Below are positions 7,242-16,825 of a stretch of DNA of 64,000 nt, one piece after another. Source of the DNA: an uncultured Tissierellia bacterium (GTDB taxonomy: Bacteria; Bacillota; Clostridia; Tissierellales; Peptoniphilaceae). The translations under genes and the position numbers were made by a program. Where the stretch lies: NCBI GenBank assembly GCA_947253765.1, contig CAMYAK010000002.1:62001-126000 (forward strand). The letters run 5' to 3'. Under the pieces are notes generated by a model. It saw only the letters and a program-made list of their open reading frames with translations, was not told where the DNA came from and made no database searches. How positions within the stretch are numbered: the stretch's first letter is position 1; each line of letters starts with the position of its first letter.

Positions 7242-9233
7242 ATGACTTATTTTAAAAATCTTGATATCAGAGACAATGCCGGGGATCCTGGGGTGATTTT
7301 AAAGGATAGGTTTGAAGACGACGATTCTTTAGAAATCAGGCCTTCAGATTATGCAATGAATTCTAAATTGGGTCTCGAATACACAAAGTCGGGATCAATT
7401 TTTAGGGTCTGGGCCCCAAATCAGGAAAATCTATTTCTTAACCTCTATCCGTCAGCTGACAGCTACAGCTACAGAGAGTTTAGGATGAACAAGGTTGAAG
7501 ACCTCTTCGAGCTTGAAATTCAAGGGGACCTGGCCGGAAAATACTACTGCTATTCATGTGGGGGAAGAGAAGTAACCGACCCATATTCTATAGCTTCATC
7601 TATAAATTCCGCCAGGTCTTTTATTGCGGATATGTCCAGGACGGACCCGCCTGCCTTCAGGGAGCTTACATATGTAAGAACACCTGCGGAAAAGTCGGTA
7701 ATATATGAGCTCCATGTCGGAGACTTCACATTTTCCGCAAGCTCAGGTGTTAAAGAAAGAGGTAAATATTTAGGCCTGGTTGAAGAGGGAACTAAAATAG
7801 GTGATCTGCCTACAGGAATAGACCATTTGAAGGATTTGGGTGTGACCCATGTCCACCTTCTGCCCATATATGATTTTATAAGTGTGGATGAAGACCCTGA
7901 CCGCTTCGGCGACAAGACCAACTATAACTGGGGCTATGATCCCGAGCTCTACAATGTGCCGGAAGGTGTATATTCAAGGAATTCTGAGAATCCTTATAGC
8001 CGTATTTGGGAAGTCAAGGAAATGATAAAGACTTTTCATAGAAACGGCATCGGAGTTATTTTGGATGTGGTCTATAACCACACATATAAAACCTACGATT
8101 CTAATTTCAACATTCTGGTTCCGGCCTATTATTACAGGTCTGAAAACGGGATTTTTTCCAATGGATCCGGAGTCGGAAATGAATTTGCCAGCGAGCGGGC
8201 AATGGCGAGAAAGTTTTTGATCGAATCTTTGTTATATTGGCAATCTGAATATATGGTTGACGGATTCAGGTTTGACCTTATGGCCCTTATAGATAGGGAG
8301 ACCATTGAGCTGGCTTTAAAGAAGCTCAGACAAGTAAATCCTTATACAATAATATATGGAGAGCCTTGGGCCGGGTCAAGAAGTGCCTTGCCGCAGGAAA
8401 AGCAGACCCTTTGGTCTTATCCGGGCAAGGGTGATTTTGCTCTTTTCAATGAAAAATATAGGGATTCCCTTAGAGGAGATAATGATGGCAAGGGCCGGGG
8501 ATTTATCCAGGGGGACATTACCGAAAAGGAAACCCTCATAGAGGGCATAAAGGGTTCTGTCACAGATTCAATTGACAGACCGAGAAAAACAAGTGAGTCC
8601 ATAAACTATTTTTCAGCCCATGATAACCTGATACTGGAAGATAAACTAACCAAATCAAACGGTAATAAGGAAAGGAACGGGGCCATGTCAAAATTGGCCT
8701 TCGGCATACTCCTGACCTCGGAAGGAATACCCTTTATCCATGAGGGAACCGAGTTTAGGAGGACCAAGTATATGCTTTCCAATTCATATAACGCTTCTTA
8801 TGATATCAATGCCATAGATTGGAAGCTGAAACAAAAGTACAGGGATTTCTACTATTACGTCAGGGGCTTGATTAATTTGCGCAAGGAGTATGAGGTTTTC
8901 AGCCTTCTTGAAAGGGAAGAAGTCGAGGCCCGTGTAAGGTCCATAAATATGAAAAATCCTAACCTTATTTCAATGCTATATAAGGTGGAAAAAGACAGGG
9001 ATGACAGTTGGCTCCTGGTTTTACACTATAACGGATGGAATGGGGCCAAGGTTTCTCTTGAACCCCTATTTAAGGAGTTTGACTGCTTCAAATTCACCAT
9101 GCAGAAGATCTTTGACTACAACGGTAAAACAATAACAAACTCCACAGAGTGCCTTATGTCGGACAATGATTATATTCATTTGCACCCCATATCGACCACC
9201 ATCTATACTATAAAAATTGGTGAAAAATTTTAA
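7242..9233 (+). CDS. pulA: Type I pullulanase (GH13 debranching enzyme)
   Basis: Hydrolyses alpha-1,6 branch points of glycogen, pullulan or limit dextrins. An N-terminal CBM48-like beta-sandwich is suggested by GSIFRVWAPNQENLFLNLYP at about residues 50-75. The type I pullulanase signature YNWGYDPELYNVPEG is present, and the GH13 catalytic triad can be placed: nucleophile Asp about 345 in GFRFDLM, acid/base Glu about 374 in YGEPW and stabilising Asp about 461 in SAHDN. No signal peptide, so it acts on internal glycogen. At 663 residues it is a normal cytoplasmic PulA. The ribosome binding site is weak (AAGGG about 13 nt upstream), so it may be translated less than its neighbours. No glgB or glgP is in this operon. 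Confidence 0.93.
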   Translation: MTYFKNLDIRDNAGDPGVILKDRFEDDDSLEIRPSDYAMNSKLGLEYTKSGSIFRVWAPNQENLFLNLYPSADSYSYREFRMNKVEDLFELEIQGDLAGKYYCYSCGGREVTDPYSIASSINSARSFIADMSRTDPPAFRELTYVRTPAEKSVIYELHVGDFTFSASSGVKERGKYLGLVEEGTKIGDLPTGIDHLKDLGVTHVHLLPIYDFISVDEDPDRFGDKTNYNWGYDPELYNVPEGVYSRNSENPYSRIWEVKEMIKTFHRNGIGVILDVVYNHTYKTYDSNFNILVPAYYYRSENGIFSNGSGVGNEFASERAMARKFLIESLLYWQSEYMVDGFRFDLMALIDRETIELALKKLRQVNPYTIIYGEPWAGSRSALPQEKQTLWSYPGKGDFALFNEKYRDSLRGDNDGKGRGFIQGDITEKETLIEGIKGSVTDSIDRPRKTSESINYFSAHDNLILEDKLTKSNGNKERNGAMSKLAFGILLTSEGIPFIHEGTEFRRTKYMLSNSYNASYDINAIDWKLKQKYRDFYYYVRGLINLRKEYEVFSLLEREEVEARVRSINMKNPNLISMLYKVEKDRDDSWLLVLHYNGWNGAKVSLEPLFKEFDCFKFTMQKIFDYNGKTITNSTECLMSDNDYIHLHPISTTIYTIKIGEKF

Positions 9234-9279
9234 AACTCGTAACCTTAGAAAGTATCGAAGCCTATAAAAGGAGGAAGAA

Positions 9280-10971
9280 ATGGATTATAGGAAAGCCTAT
9301 CAGGCATGGTTGGAAGATGAATTTATAGATGAAGAAAGCAAAAAGGAACTTAGAGCGCTTGATGGCAATGATGAGGAAATCAAGGACCGCTTCTACACAT
9401 CATTGCAATTCGGTACTGCCGGCCTGAGGGGAAAGCTGGGAGCAGGAACAAACAGGATGAATATATATACTGTTGCCCAGGCCAGTGAAGGCTTTGCCCG
9501 TTTCATAAGCAAACAGGGAGATAAGGCCAAGAAAATGGGGGTCTCAATAGGCTATGATGTAAGGCATTTTTCAAAGGAATTTGCTGAACTTTCAGCTGAG
9601 ATCTTTGCGGGCCATGGAATCCATGTTTACCTGCACAGGGACATATGCCCGACTCCGCTACTTTCCTACACGGTCAGGGAAACAGGTTCTTTTGCCGGGG
9701 TCATGATTACAGCTTCGCATAATCCTAAAGAATATAACGGATATAAGGCATATAACAGCTACGGATCACAGATCCTGGATGACTGGGCCAATGCCATAGA
9801 AAAAGAGATTGGCGGGATTGAATCATATTCATCCGTAAATAAGATCGGCTTGGAAGAGGCCCTTGATGAGGGTCTGGTAGAGTATGTAAAGAATGACCTC
9901 ATTGAAAACTATATCCGGGATATCTTAAAGCTCACAATCAACGAGGATGTCGACTATTCGGTTAACATTGTATATTCTCCTCTGAACGGGTGCGGCAACA
10001 AGCTGGTCAGAAGGATTTTTAAGGAGAGGGGCTTTAATAATGTGCATATTGTTAAAGAACAGGAAAATCCGGATCCCGACTTCACAACAGTAGGCTATCC
10101 GAATCCTGAAGATCCAAAGGCCTTTGCCTATTCGGAGAGGTTGGGTAAGGAGGTAGGGGCTGACCTCCTCTTTGCAACAGATCCGGACTCAGACAGGTGT
10201 GCCTTGGAGGTCAAGGATTCTAATGGATCTTATGAATTCTTCGACGGCAACAGGGTTGGGGCCTTACTTGGCTACTATATACTCAGCCAGCTCGAGGAGA
10301 AAGGAAAACTGCCAAAGAACGGGGCCGTTATAAAATCGATAGTTACGGGAGACCTCTTGGTTGCCATAGCAAAGGACTATGGAATTGAGGCCTTCGAAGT
10401 CTTGACAGGATTTAAGAATATTGCAGAATACCCCAATAAATGGGATAAAAGCGGTGAGTACCAATATGTTTACGGATTTGAAGAATCTATAGGCTACAAC
10501 CCCTCAACCTTTGTCAGGGACAAGGATGCCGTATCTTCCGCCATGCTGATTGCAGAGATGGCCGGATATTACAAGAGCAAGGGTAAGAGCCTTATCGACG
10601 TTTATAAAGAGATATGTGAAAAGTACGGATATTATAATAATCGACTGGTTTCTGTAGTTCTGGAAGGAATAGCTGGTAAAGAGAGAATAGACAGGATAAT
10701 GAAGGAATTCCGGTCCAATCCGATTAAAGAGGTTGGGGAGTTGAGATTATCCAAGTTTATAGATTATAAGAATGACGATACGGGATTGGCTAAGTCGAAT
10801 GTTCTTCGCTATTTCTACGATGACGGGTCCTGGTATGCTATCAGACCGTCAGGTACAGAGCCCAAGATTAAGATTTATATGTATTCGGTCGGAAAGACCT
10901 TGGAAGAAAGTCATAAAAAGCTTGAGGCCTTCGAGAAGGCAACAAACAACATGATGGAACAAGTCCAATGA
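9280..10971 (+). CDS. pgcA: Phosphoglucomutase/phosphomannomutase (alpha-D-phosphohexomutase)
   Basis: Interconverts glucose-6-phosphate and glucose-1-phosphate, feeding or draining the glycogen pathway. The phosphoserine loop TASHNPKEYNGYK places the active Ser near residue 146; the metal-binding DPDSDR and the substrate-specificity GFEESIGY are visible, and RPSGTEPKIKIY near the C-terminus binds the substrate phosphate. Length 563 residues fits the PgcA/YhxB branch of Firmicutes. Translation starts at ATG 9280 behind AAAGGAGGAAGAA. Its last 4 bases overlap the start of the following ATPase gene. Confidence 0.95.
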   Translation: MDYRKAYQAWLEDEFIDEESKKELRALDGNDEEIKDRFYTSLQFGTAGLRGKLGAGTNRMNIYTVAQASEGFARFISKQGDKAKKMGVSIGYDVRHFSKEFAELSAEIFAGHGIHVYLHRDICPTPLLSYTVRETGSFAGVMITASHNPKEYNGYKAYNSYGSQILDDWANAIEKEIGGIESYSSVNKIGLEEALDEGLVEYVKNDLIENYIRDILKLTINEDVDYSVNIVYSPLNGCGNKLVRRIFKERGFNNVHIVKEQENPDPDFTTVGYPNPEDPKAFAYSERLGKEVGADLLFATDPDSDRCALEVKDSNGSYEFFDGNRVGALLGYYILSQLEEKGKLPKNGAVIKSIVTGDLLVAIAKDYGIEAFEVLTGFKNIAEYPNKWDKSGEYQYVYGFEESIGYNPSTFVRDKDAVSSAMLIAEMAGYYKSKGKSLIDVYKEICEKYGYYNNRLVSVVLEGIAGKERIDRIMKEFRSNPIKEVGELRLSKFIDYKNDDTGLAKSNVLRYFYDDGSWYAIRPSGTEPKIKIYMYSVGKTLEESHKKLEAFEKATNNMMEQVQ

Positions 10972-13385
10972 GAGAGGATTATGAGCTGCCCGGGCAGTTT
11001 TATCTTGGAAAAAGGCTTGATCCTGAAAGTAGCCGGGAAAACGGAATATATTTATATAACTCATCCGATCTAACAAGGCACGCTGTTTGCGTTGGTATGA
11101 CAGGTTCGGGTAAAACGGGTCTCTGCATTGACCTCTTGGAGGAGGCTGTAATTGACGGGATTCCGGCTATTGTTATTGACCCGAAGGGGGATATGACCAA
11201 TCTTGCCCTGACCTTTGAAAATTTGGACGCTGCTTCATTTTTGCCCTGGGTAAGAGAAGATCAGGCTATAAAAGAGGGAAAAACTCGGGAAGAGCTGGCA
11301 GAAGGACTTGCTAAAAGTTGGAAAGAGGGACTGGCCCTTTGGGGCCAGGATGAGGACCGGATTAGGCTCTTGAATGAAAGCAAGGACCTGACCATATATA
11401 CGCCCGAATCAAGCGCGGGAGTTCCTATCTCCATTGCTTCTATGGGGTCCTATCCGGGCCCGGAAATGATGGAAGATAAGGAAGGCCTTTCAGACCTCTT
11501 AAGTTCCACAGCCAATTCATTTCTAATTCTTTTGGGCCTACAGGAAGATCCCATGACCTCGGAAAAGCTGGTCCTCATAAGCAAGATTATCGAGACGGCT
11601 TGGTCACAGGGAAAATCCATCGGCCTTAAGGACCTGGTTTCATATGTGTCCGATCCGCCATTCAACACCCTGGGGGTTATGGACTTAGAAAGCTTTTATC
11701 CCAAGAAAGACAGGATGAAGCTGGCCATGATGTTCAACGCCCTTTTGGCTTCTCCGGGTGCGGCCGCTTGGTTTGAAGGCAGGGATTTGGATATACAGAA
11801 GCTCTTCTATAATGATAAGGGTAAGGCCAGGCTTTCAATAATTTCCTTAAATCACTTGGATATGAAGGGGCAGATGTTCTTTGTGAGCCTGCTATTGAAT
11901 AAGGTTTTGGAATGGATGAAAAAGCAGTCGGGCACCTCATCATTGAGGGCAATCCTCTATATGGATGAGATCTTCGGATTTTTCCCGCCGGTAGAAAACC
12001 CTCCATCAAAGAAGCCCCTCCTGACCCTGCTCAAACAGGCCAGGGCCTACGGCCTGGGCTTGGTATTGGCCACCCAGAATCCTTCGGACCTGGACTATAA
12101 AGGACTTTCAAATATAGGGACCTGGTTTATCGGTAGGCTCCAAACCAAACAGGATAAGGACAGGCTCCTGGACGGTTTACAAGTGGCAGAAGGATCGACT
12201 TTTGGGGACAAGTCCAAATTATCGGACCTCCTTTCAAAGCTTGAGAAGAGAAGTTTTCTGGTTAATAATGTTGATTCACAGGGGCCCGAACTCATCAAGT
12301 CCCGGTGGGCAATGTCATATCTGGTAGGCCCCCTGACTGAAAATCAAATTAAAATGCTCAAAGAAGATGAGGGAAGTGAAGGGGAAATTCAGTCGGAGGT
12401 AAGTTCTGAAACTATACCGGAAGCAAGGGTTGAAGAGCCGGGCTTAAGCACTGTTGCACTGCCGAAAATTGACGGAGTTAAGCAATATGTCTTTGATCAA
12501 GGCAAGGGGGCCTACCTTCCCCTGGTATATGGCCTTTACCATATTGCCTATAGTGACAGGTCTATGAAAAGACAGGCCAATATGAGTTCTTACAGAGCCA
12601 CAATGATCAAAGGGGGCCCCTTAGCTCTTGATTGGAAGGCTGCCTATGAGGTCGATGGGGAGGCCGGAGATTTTTCAGGCGACCTGCCTGAGGGTTCGCA
12701 GGCTTTGACCTCATATTTAAAGGTTGGGGGAAATGATCTGTCTTCTAAGGATATGAAAGAATGGGAGAGGAGCCTCAAAGATTGTCTCTACAGGGAATCC
12801 GCCTATATCCTTTTTAAAAATGTAAAGACAGGTCTGGTTTCTGAAGTTGGCGAGAGCCTTTCAGATTTTACGGTCAGGGTTGATCTGAAGCTTAGGGAGG
12901 AAAGGGATAAGGAAGTAAAAAAACTCAGGGATTCCTACAGCAAAAAGATCGATGCTGCTCAAAATAAGATTGCCAGGGCAGAGCAGACCTTGGCAAGGGA
13001 AGAAAACCAGGCTGAGAGGGCCAAGCAAAATACCCTGGTCAATGTGGGCTCTGCAATATTGGATGGACTATTGGGGAGAAAATTCCTGTCCAAGACAACA
13101 GTCAATAAGGCTGCAAGCGCTGCAAGGGCAGCCGGCAGGCAGAGGGAGCAGTATTCCCACATAGCGGGAGCCAAGGAAAACATGGAGGCCAGGCAGGCCG
13201 AGTTGGATGAGCTTGAGGAGAAATTGGATTCCGATCTCAGGCTTATTGAGGGAACTTATTCAACTTCAGCAGGAGAAATTGAGGAAGTCATGCTAAGTCC
13301 CAACAAGACCTCCATATCTATTCAATCTTTATTCCTTTTGTGGGTTAAGGAAGATTCTTTAAAGCTTTTGAGCCAAGAGGACTGA
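10968..13385 (+). CDS. HerA-like (DUF87-type) P-loop ATPase with C-terminal coiled coil
   Basis: 805-residue cytoplasmic ATPase. Walker A GMTGSGKT lies at residues 43-50, followed by IPAIVIDPKGDMTNLAL, a strand typical of HerA/FtsK-class DNA pumps. Walker B ends in YMDE at about residues 331-334, and a sensor-like LATQNPSDLDYKGLSNIGT follows. Residues about 470-620 show no known motif, and about 630-770 are charged and coiled-coil-like (KKIDAAQNKIARAEQT, EARQAELDELEEKL). HerA normally works with nuclease NurA, but no NurA is near. The ATG overlaps the pgcA stop (ATGA), so it is translationally coupled to the glycogen operon, although no link with glycogen is known. The family call is good; function, substrate and any role with SbcCD nearby are unknown. 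Confidence 0.8.
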   Translation: MREDYELPGQFYLGKRLDPESSRENGIYLYNSSDLTRHAVCVGMTGSGKTGLCIDLLEEAVIDGIPAIVIDPKGDMTNLALTFENLDAASFLPWVREDQAIKEGKTREELAEGLAKSWKEGLALWGQDEDRIRLLNESKDLTIYTPESSAGVPISIASMGSYPGPEMMEDKEGLSDLLSSTANSFLILLGLQEDPMTSEKLVLISKIIETAWSQGKSIGLKDLVSYVSDPPFNTLGVMDLESFYPKKDRMKLAMMFNALLASPGAAAWFEGRDLDIQKLFYNDKGKARLSIISLNHLDMKGQMFFVSLLLNKVLEWMKKQSGTSSLRAILYMDEIFGFFPPVENPPSKKPLLTLLKQARAYGLGLVLATQNPSDLDYKGLSNIGTWFIGRLQTKQDKDRLLDGLQVAEGSTFGDKSKLSDLLSKLEKRSFLVNNVDSQGPELIKSRWAMSYLVGPLTENQIKMLKEDEGSEGEIQSEVSSETIPEARVEEPGLSTVALPKIDGVKQYVFDQGKGAYLPLVYGLYHIAYSDRSMKRQANMSSYRATMIKGGPLALDWKAAYEVDGEAGDFSGDLPEGSQALTSYLKVGGNDLSSKDMKEWERSLKDCLYRESAYILFKNVKTGLVSEVGESLSDFTVRVDLKLREERDKEVKKLRDSYSKKIDAAQNKIARAEQTLAREENQAERAKQNTLVNVGSAILDGLLGRKFLSKTTVNKAASAARAAGRQREQYSHIAGAKENMEARQAELDELEEKLDSDLRLIEGTYSTSAGEIEEVMLSPNKTSISIQSLFLLWVKEDSLKLLSQED

Positions 13386-13394
13386 TAGGCAAAC

Positions 13395-13424
13395 TTATCA
13401 TTAACTGAGGATTTTTTATATATT
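13395..13424 (+). promoter_or_regulatory. Candidate promoter of the surface protein gene
   Basis: TTATCA (13395-13400, 4 of 6) and TATATT (13419-13424, 5 of 6) are 18 nt apart, placing a start near 13431, about 30 nt before the ATG. The region is AT-rich, so chance matches are likely. Confidence 0.35.
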
Positions 13425-13461
13425 TTAAAGGCTAAATATTTAAATAATTGAGGAGGTAAAA

Positions 13462-16400
13462 ATGAAAGGAAAAAAGAAAGTATTGATTATTCTGCTGCTT
13501 TTTTTTGCTTTAGCTTTGCAAATTTCACAACCGGCTGAAGTAAAAGCTTCAGGAGATAAAACTTTTACCGTAACCAAGAGGCCCGTGGGAGATACAGGTG
13601 AGGGGACGCTTGTTGGTGAGTATGACACTTTTTATAGGGCAATTGAAGCTTGCAAACAAGAAGATTTGTCAAATCAGTATGTAGTAACTATGAACAAGGA
13701 TTGCAACATTCCTGAGACAGAAGGAGCTTGGGGAAAATCCAGTGTAAATATATTGTTAAAATCCAGAGAAGGTCATACATTTACTCTAAAAAGATTAGGC
13801 AATCGTGATATTATGACGGTTTATTCAAAATGTACGTTTCGAATAGAGAATGTGATTTTAGATGGAAACGGTGATGGACAGGCATGTATGGTTGCAGGAG
13901 ATGCTGATCCAAAAGGTGCCAACTTAATCCTTGGAAAAGGGGCTGTAATTCAGAATTTTAAGGATACACCTGAATATCTTGGAACGACATTTTATTTAGC
14001 CGAGGGTAATTCAATATTGACCATTGAGGACGGAGCTGTTCTACAAAATAATACTGCTGAAAAAAGTGGCGGTGTAATTCAGGCCCGTGCGAAAACTACA
14101 ATTAACATAAAAGGCGGATTATTTAAAAATAATTCTTCAGAAAGTGGAGGAGGAGTCATTTTTACAAACGGAGAACTTAATATAACCGGCGGAACGTTTG
14201 AGGAAAATGTAGGAAAATATGGTGGAGCCCTGTGGATTGGATCAACATCAACAGCAAATGTGGAGAATGCAATTTTCAAAAACAACCATACAACCAAGTC
14301 CTATGGTGGTGCTATTTGGGCTTCGAATGGCTTCAAAGTAAAAAATTCAACATTTGATGGCAATAAAGTTGCAAAAACTGCATGGGCAGGTGCTATTTAT
14401 GGGCAAAAGGGTATGATAATTGAAACCTGCACATTTAAAGATAACGAAGCATATGCAGGCGGAGCTCTTGCTATTCCCAACGATGTGAAGATGGATGTTA
14501 GTGACTCAACGTTTAACGGTAATAGTGCAGCATTTGCTGGAGCGATCTATATGCTGACTTCTACAGATAAAAGCACTATAAATAGCTGCACTTTTACTGA
14601 TAATAAGGCGACGGAGAAAGGTGGGGCAATTTTTAGCCAAAATGCATTATCTGTAACAGAGTCAAAGTTTAATGGGAATGTGGCCGGTTCCCAAGGCGGA
14701 GCATTTTATATAAAAAAAGGTGATTTAAATATAGATAAATCACAATTTACAAAAAATAGTTCACACACAGGCGGCGGAGCCGTATTTATCGCTTTTGACG
14801 CCAATAATTTGACAAAAGTAATTGATAGTAAATTTTCAAAAAATGAATCCCCGTATGGAGGTGGAATTTACCTAGGAAAAGATTCAAAACTTCAAGTTGA
14901 GAAATCGGAGTTTTCAGGGAATCAAGCTGCATACGGCGGAGGAATTGTAACATCATTGGGTGCAAATATTGATAAAAGTAAATCAAGTATATCAATAAAC
15001 AATTCAAAATTCCTAGAAAATGAAGCGCTTCAAGGTGGCGGATTATTAACGGCTTTCCCAACACAAATAAAAGGTTCAGTATTTAATAAGAATAAAGCAA
15101 ATATTCATCCCCAAGATGATCAGAAAAATCCGCATTCATCAGGCCTCGGTGGCGCCATATATGTAATGGATCATCAAACTGATATACAGAGCACAAAATT
15201 TAATGAAAACTGGGCTTATGGATCGGGAGGTGCATTAAGCATTAGCGGCTGGTCAAGGGATGATGATGGTAACATAAGCGGTATAAAAACAGAAATACTG
15301 GTAAATATTACAAATAATACCGAGTTCAACGGAAATATAGTAGAAGTAGGTCAGGGTGGGGCAATTTATGTCAATCCTTATGAATATGCATACGAAATTA
15401 CAGATAAAGACGCATATACTAAGTTAAATACGGATAATACCACTCTATTCCTTAAAAATATGACAAAACACAGGCTTTTCCAGCCACCAAAAAACTATCA
15501 GAAGTTTTCTAATCTTCAATTCGACAAGAATTCAGATGTTAAGCATGGTATATTGCAGGTTGAAAGTCTTTTGAACAACTACGACGTCAACTATAAAAAT
15601 GAATATGCAATAATCAGCTTCGATCCCAATGGCGGAAGCGGTAAAATGGACAATCAAATTGTTGAATTCAAAGAAGATGAGGGAAAGACAGGAAGCTATA
15701 AACTGCCCGAAAACAAATTCACCCCGCCTGAGGGCCAAGAATTTAAAGGTTGGGAGATAGATGGAAAAGAATATAAGGTTGGAGACACCATCACTGTAGA
15801 TAAAAATATTGTGGTTAAGGCACTTTGGACCAAAGCTTCAAATCCCCAGCAACCAAATAAGCCTACTGATACAGAGGTGATCGGCGGAGACGACAGGATA
15901 GACACGGCAGGAAAGATTTCAAACAAATATTATTCCTACGCCGATAATGTCATCATTGCCAGAAAAGATGACTTCCCCGATGCCCTGACAGCCAGTGTTT
16001 TGGCAAAAGCACTGAATGCCCCAATCCTACTAACAGATACTAACAAGCTGGATGAGAGGGTAGCAAGCGAGCTTAAGAGATTGGGCATCAAGAAAGCCTA
16101 TATAATTGGCCGTGAAAATGCCATAACAGAGTTTACAGAATCTCAGATCAAAAAGATCACCGGATCAACTGAGAGAATCGGCGGTTCCGACAGGTATGAA
16201 ACTTCAAGCCTGGTAGCTAAAAAAGTGGTAAGCCTTGTTGGCAAGAAGGGACGTGCAGTTGTAGCAACCGGTCAGAATTTTGCGGACTCACTTTCGATAA
16301 GTCCCTATGCTGCTAAGATGGGCTATCCTATTCTTCTGTTAAAGCAGAATAAGGTCCCCCAGATCATAAGCAAAACTATAAAGGATCTTTCAATAAATGA

Positions 16401-16749
16401 AGTTTATGTTGTGGGCGGCAACAGTGCGGTATCTGTTAAACTTGAAAAGGCACTTCCGAAGCTTATTAAAAGGATAGGCGGCCTTGACCGCTATGAAACA
16501 TCGGCAAAGATAGCCGACGAGTTCTTCATCAATTCAAAGAAAGCCTATATGGCATCAGGTCAGGTCTTTGCGGATGCCTTGGTAATTGGACCGGTAGCGG
16601 CAAATGAGAACGCACCGGTACTCCTGACCATGCAGAACAAGCTTCCTAAAGCTATAAAAGCCAACATAGACAGGGTCCACTATGAGAAGATCACCATTGT
16701 CGGACTCGAGAATGCGGTCTCTAAAAAAGTGATAGAAGCCATTAACTGA
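13462..16749 (+). CDS. Secreted beta-helix surface protein with Flg_new/InlB-B repeat and three CWB2 cell-wall-binding repeats
   Basis: A 1095-residue exported protein. Residues 1-29 form a signal peptide (MKGKKK, a leucine-rich core, cleavage likely after VKA). About residues 100-640 contain some 16 repeats of the GGAI/GGGI type separated by FxxN motifs (for example GGAIWASN, GGGIYLGK, GGAIYVNP), the pattern of PMP-like right-handed beta-helices in adhesins. About 715-795 is a Listeria-Bacteroides (Flg_new/InlB-B) module, ISFDPNGGSG to VVKALWTK. The C-terminus has three CWB2 repeats starting at about 809 (IGGDDRIDTAGKI), 906 (IGGSDRYETSSLV) and 1004 (IGGLDRYETSAKI). CWB2 modules bind cell wall anionic polymer non-covalently in Clostridioides difficile; there is no LPXTG. 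A strong GAGGAGG site precedes the ATG. Role as adhesin or surface-layer-associated protein is inferred. The repeat part is more AT-rich than its neighbours. Confidence 0.93.
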   Translation: MKGKKKVLIILLLFFALALQISQPAEVKASGDKTFTVTKRPVGDTGEGTLVGEYDTFYRAIEACKQEDLSNQYVVTMNKDCNIPETEGAWGKSSVNILLKSREGHTFTLKRLGNRDIMTVYSKCTFRIENVILDGNGDGQACMVAGDADPKGANLILGKGAVIQNFKDTPEYLGTTFYLAEGNSILTIEDGAVLQNNTAEKSGGVIQARAKTTINIKGGLFKNNSSESGGGVIFTNGELNITGGTFEENVGKYGGALWIGSTSTANVENAIFKNNHTTKSYGGAIWASNGFKVKNSTFDGNKVAKTAWAGAIYGQKGMIIETCTFKDNEAYAGGALAIPNDVKMDVSDSTFNGNSAAFAGAIYMLTSTDKSTINSCTFTDNKATEKGGAIFSQNALSVTESKFNGNVAGSQGGAFYIKKGDLNIDKSQFTKNSSHTGGGAVFIAFDANNLTKVIDSKFSKNESPYGGGIYLGKDSKLQVEKSEFSGNQAAYGGGIVTSLGANIDKSKSSISINNSKFLENEALQGGGLLTAFPTQIKGSVFNKNKANIHPQDDQKNPHSSGLGGAIYVMDHQTDIQSTKFNENWAYGSGGALSISGWSRDDDGNISGIKTEILVNITNNTEFNGNIVEVGQGGAIYVNPYEYAYEITDKDAYTKLNTDNTTLFLKNMTKHRLFQPPKNYQKFSNLQFDKNSDVKHGILQVESLLNNYDVNYKNEYAIISFDPNGGSGKMDNQIVEFKEDEGKTGSYKLPENKFTPPEGQEFKGWEIDGKEYKVGDTITVDKNIVVKALWTKASNPQQPNKPTDTEVIGGDDRIDTAGKISNKYYSYADNVIIARKDDFPDALTASVLAKALNAPILLTDTNKLDERVASELKRLGIKKAYIIGRENAITEFTESQIKKITGSTERIGGSDRYETSSLVAKKVVSLVGKKGRAVVATGQNFADSLSISPYAAKMGYPILLLKQNKVPQIISKTIKDLSINEVYVVGGNSAVSVKLEKALPKLIKRIGGLDRYETSAKIADEFFINSKKAYMASGQVFADALVIGPVAANENAPVLLTMQNKLPKAIKANIDRVHYEKITIVGLENAVSKKVIEAIN

Positions 16750-16777
16750 TCTTCCGACAAACAATAGAAAACAATCA

Positions 16778-16805
16778 AAGAGCCCGGCTTATTTGTCGGG
16801 CTCTT
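16778..16805. terminator. Bidirectional terminator between the CWB2 protein gene and sbcC
   Basis: A hairpin with a 9-bp stem AAGAGCCCG/CGGGCTCTT, extended by a G-T and a C-G pair, around a TTATTT loop. On the plus strand TGTGTTTATAA follows; on the minus strand the right side is TTTGATTGTTTTC. It sits between two convergent genes and can serve both. Confidence 0.8.
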
Positions 16806-16825
16806 GTGTTTATAAATTATAAAGT

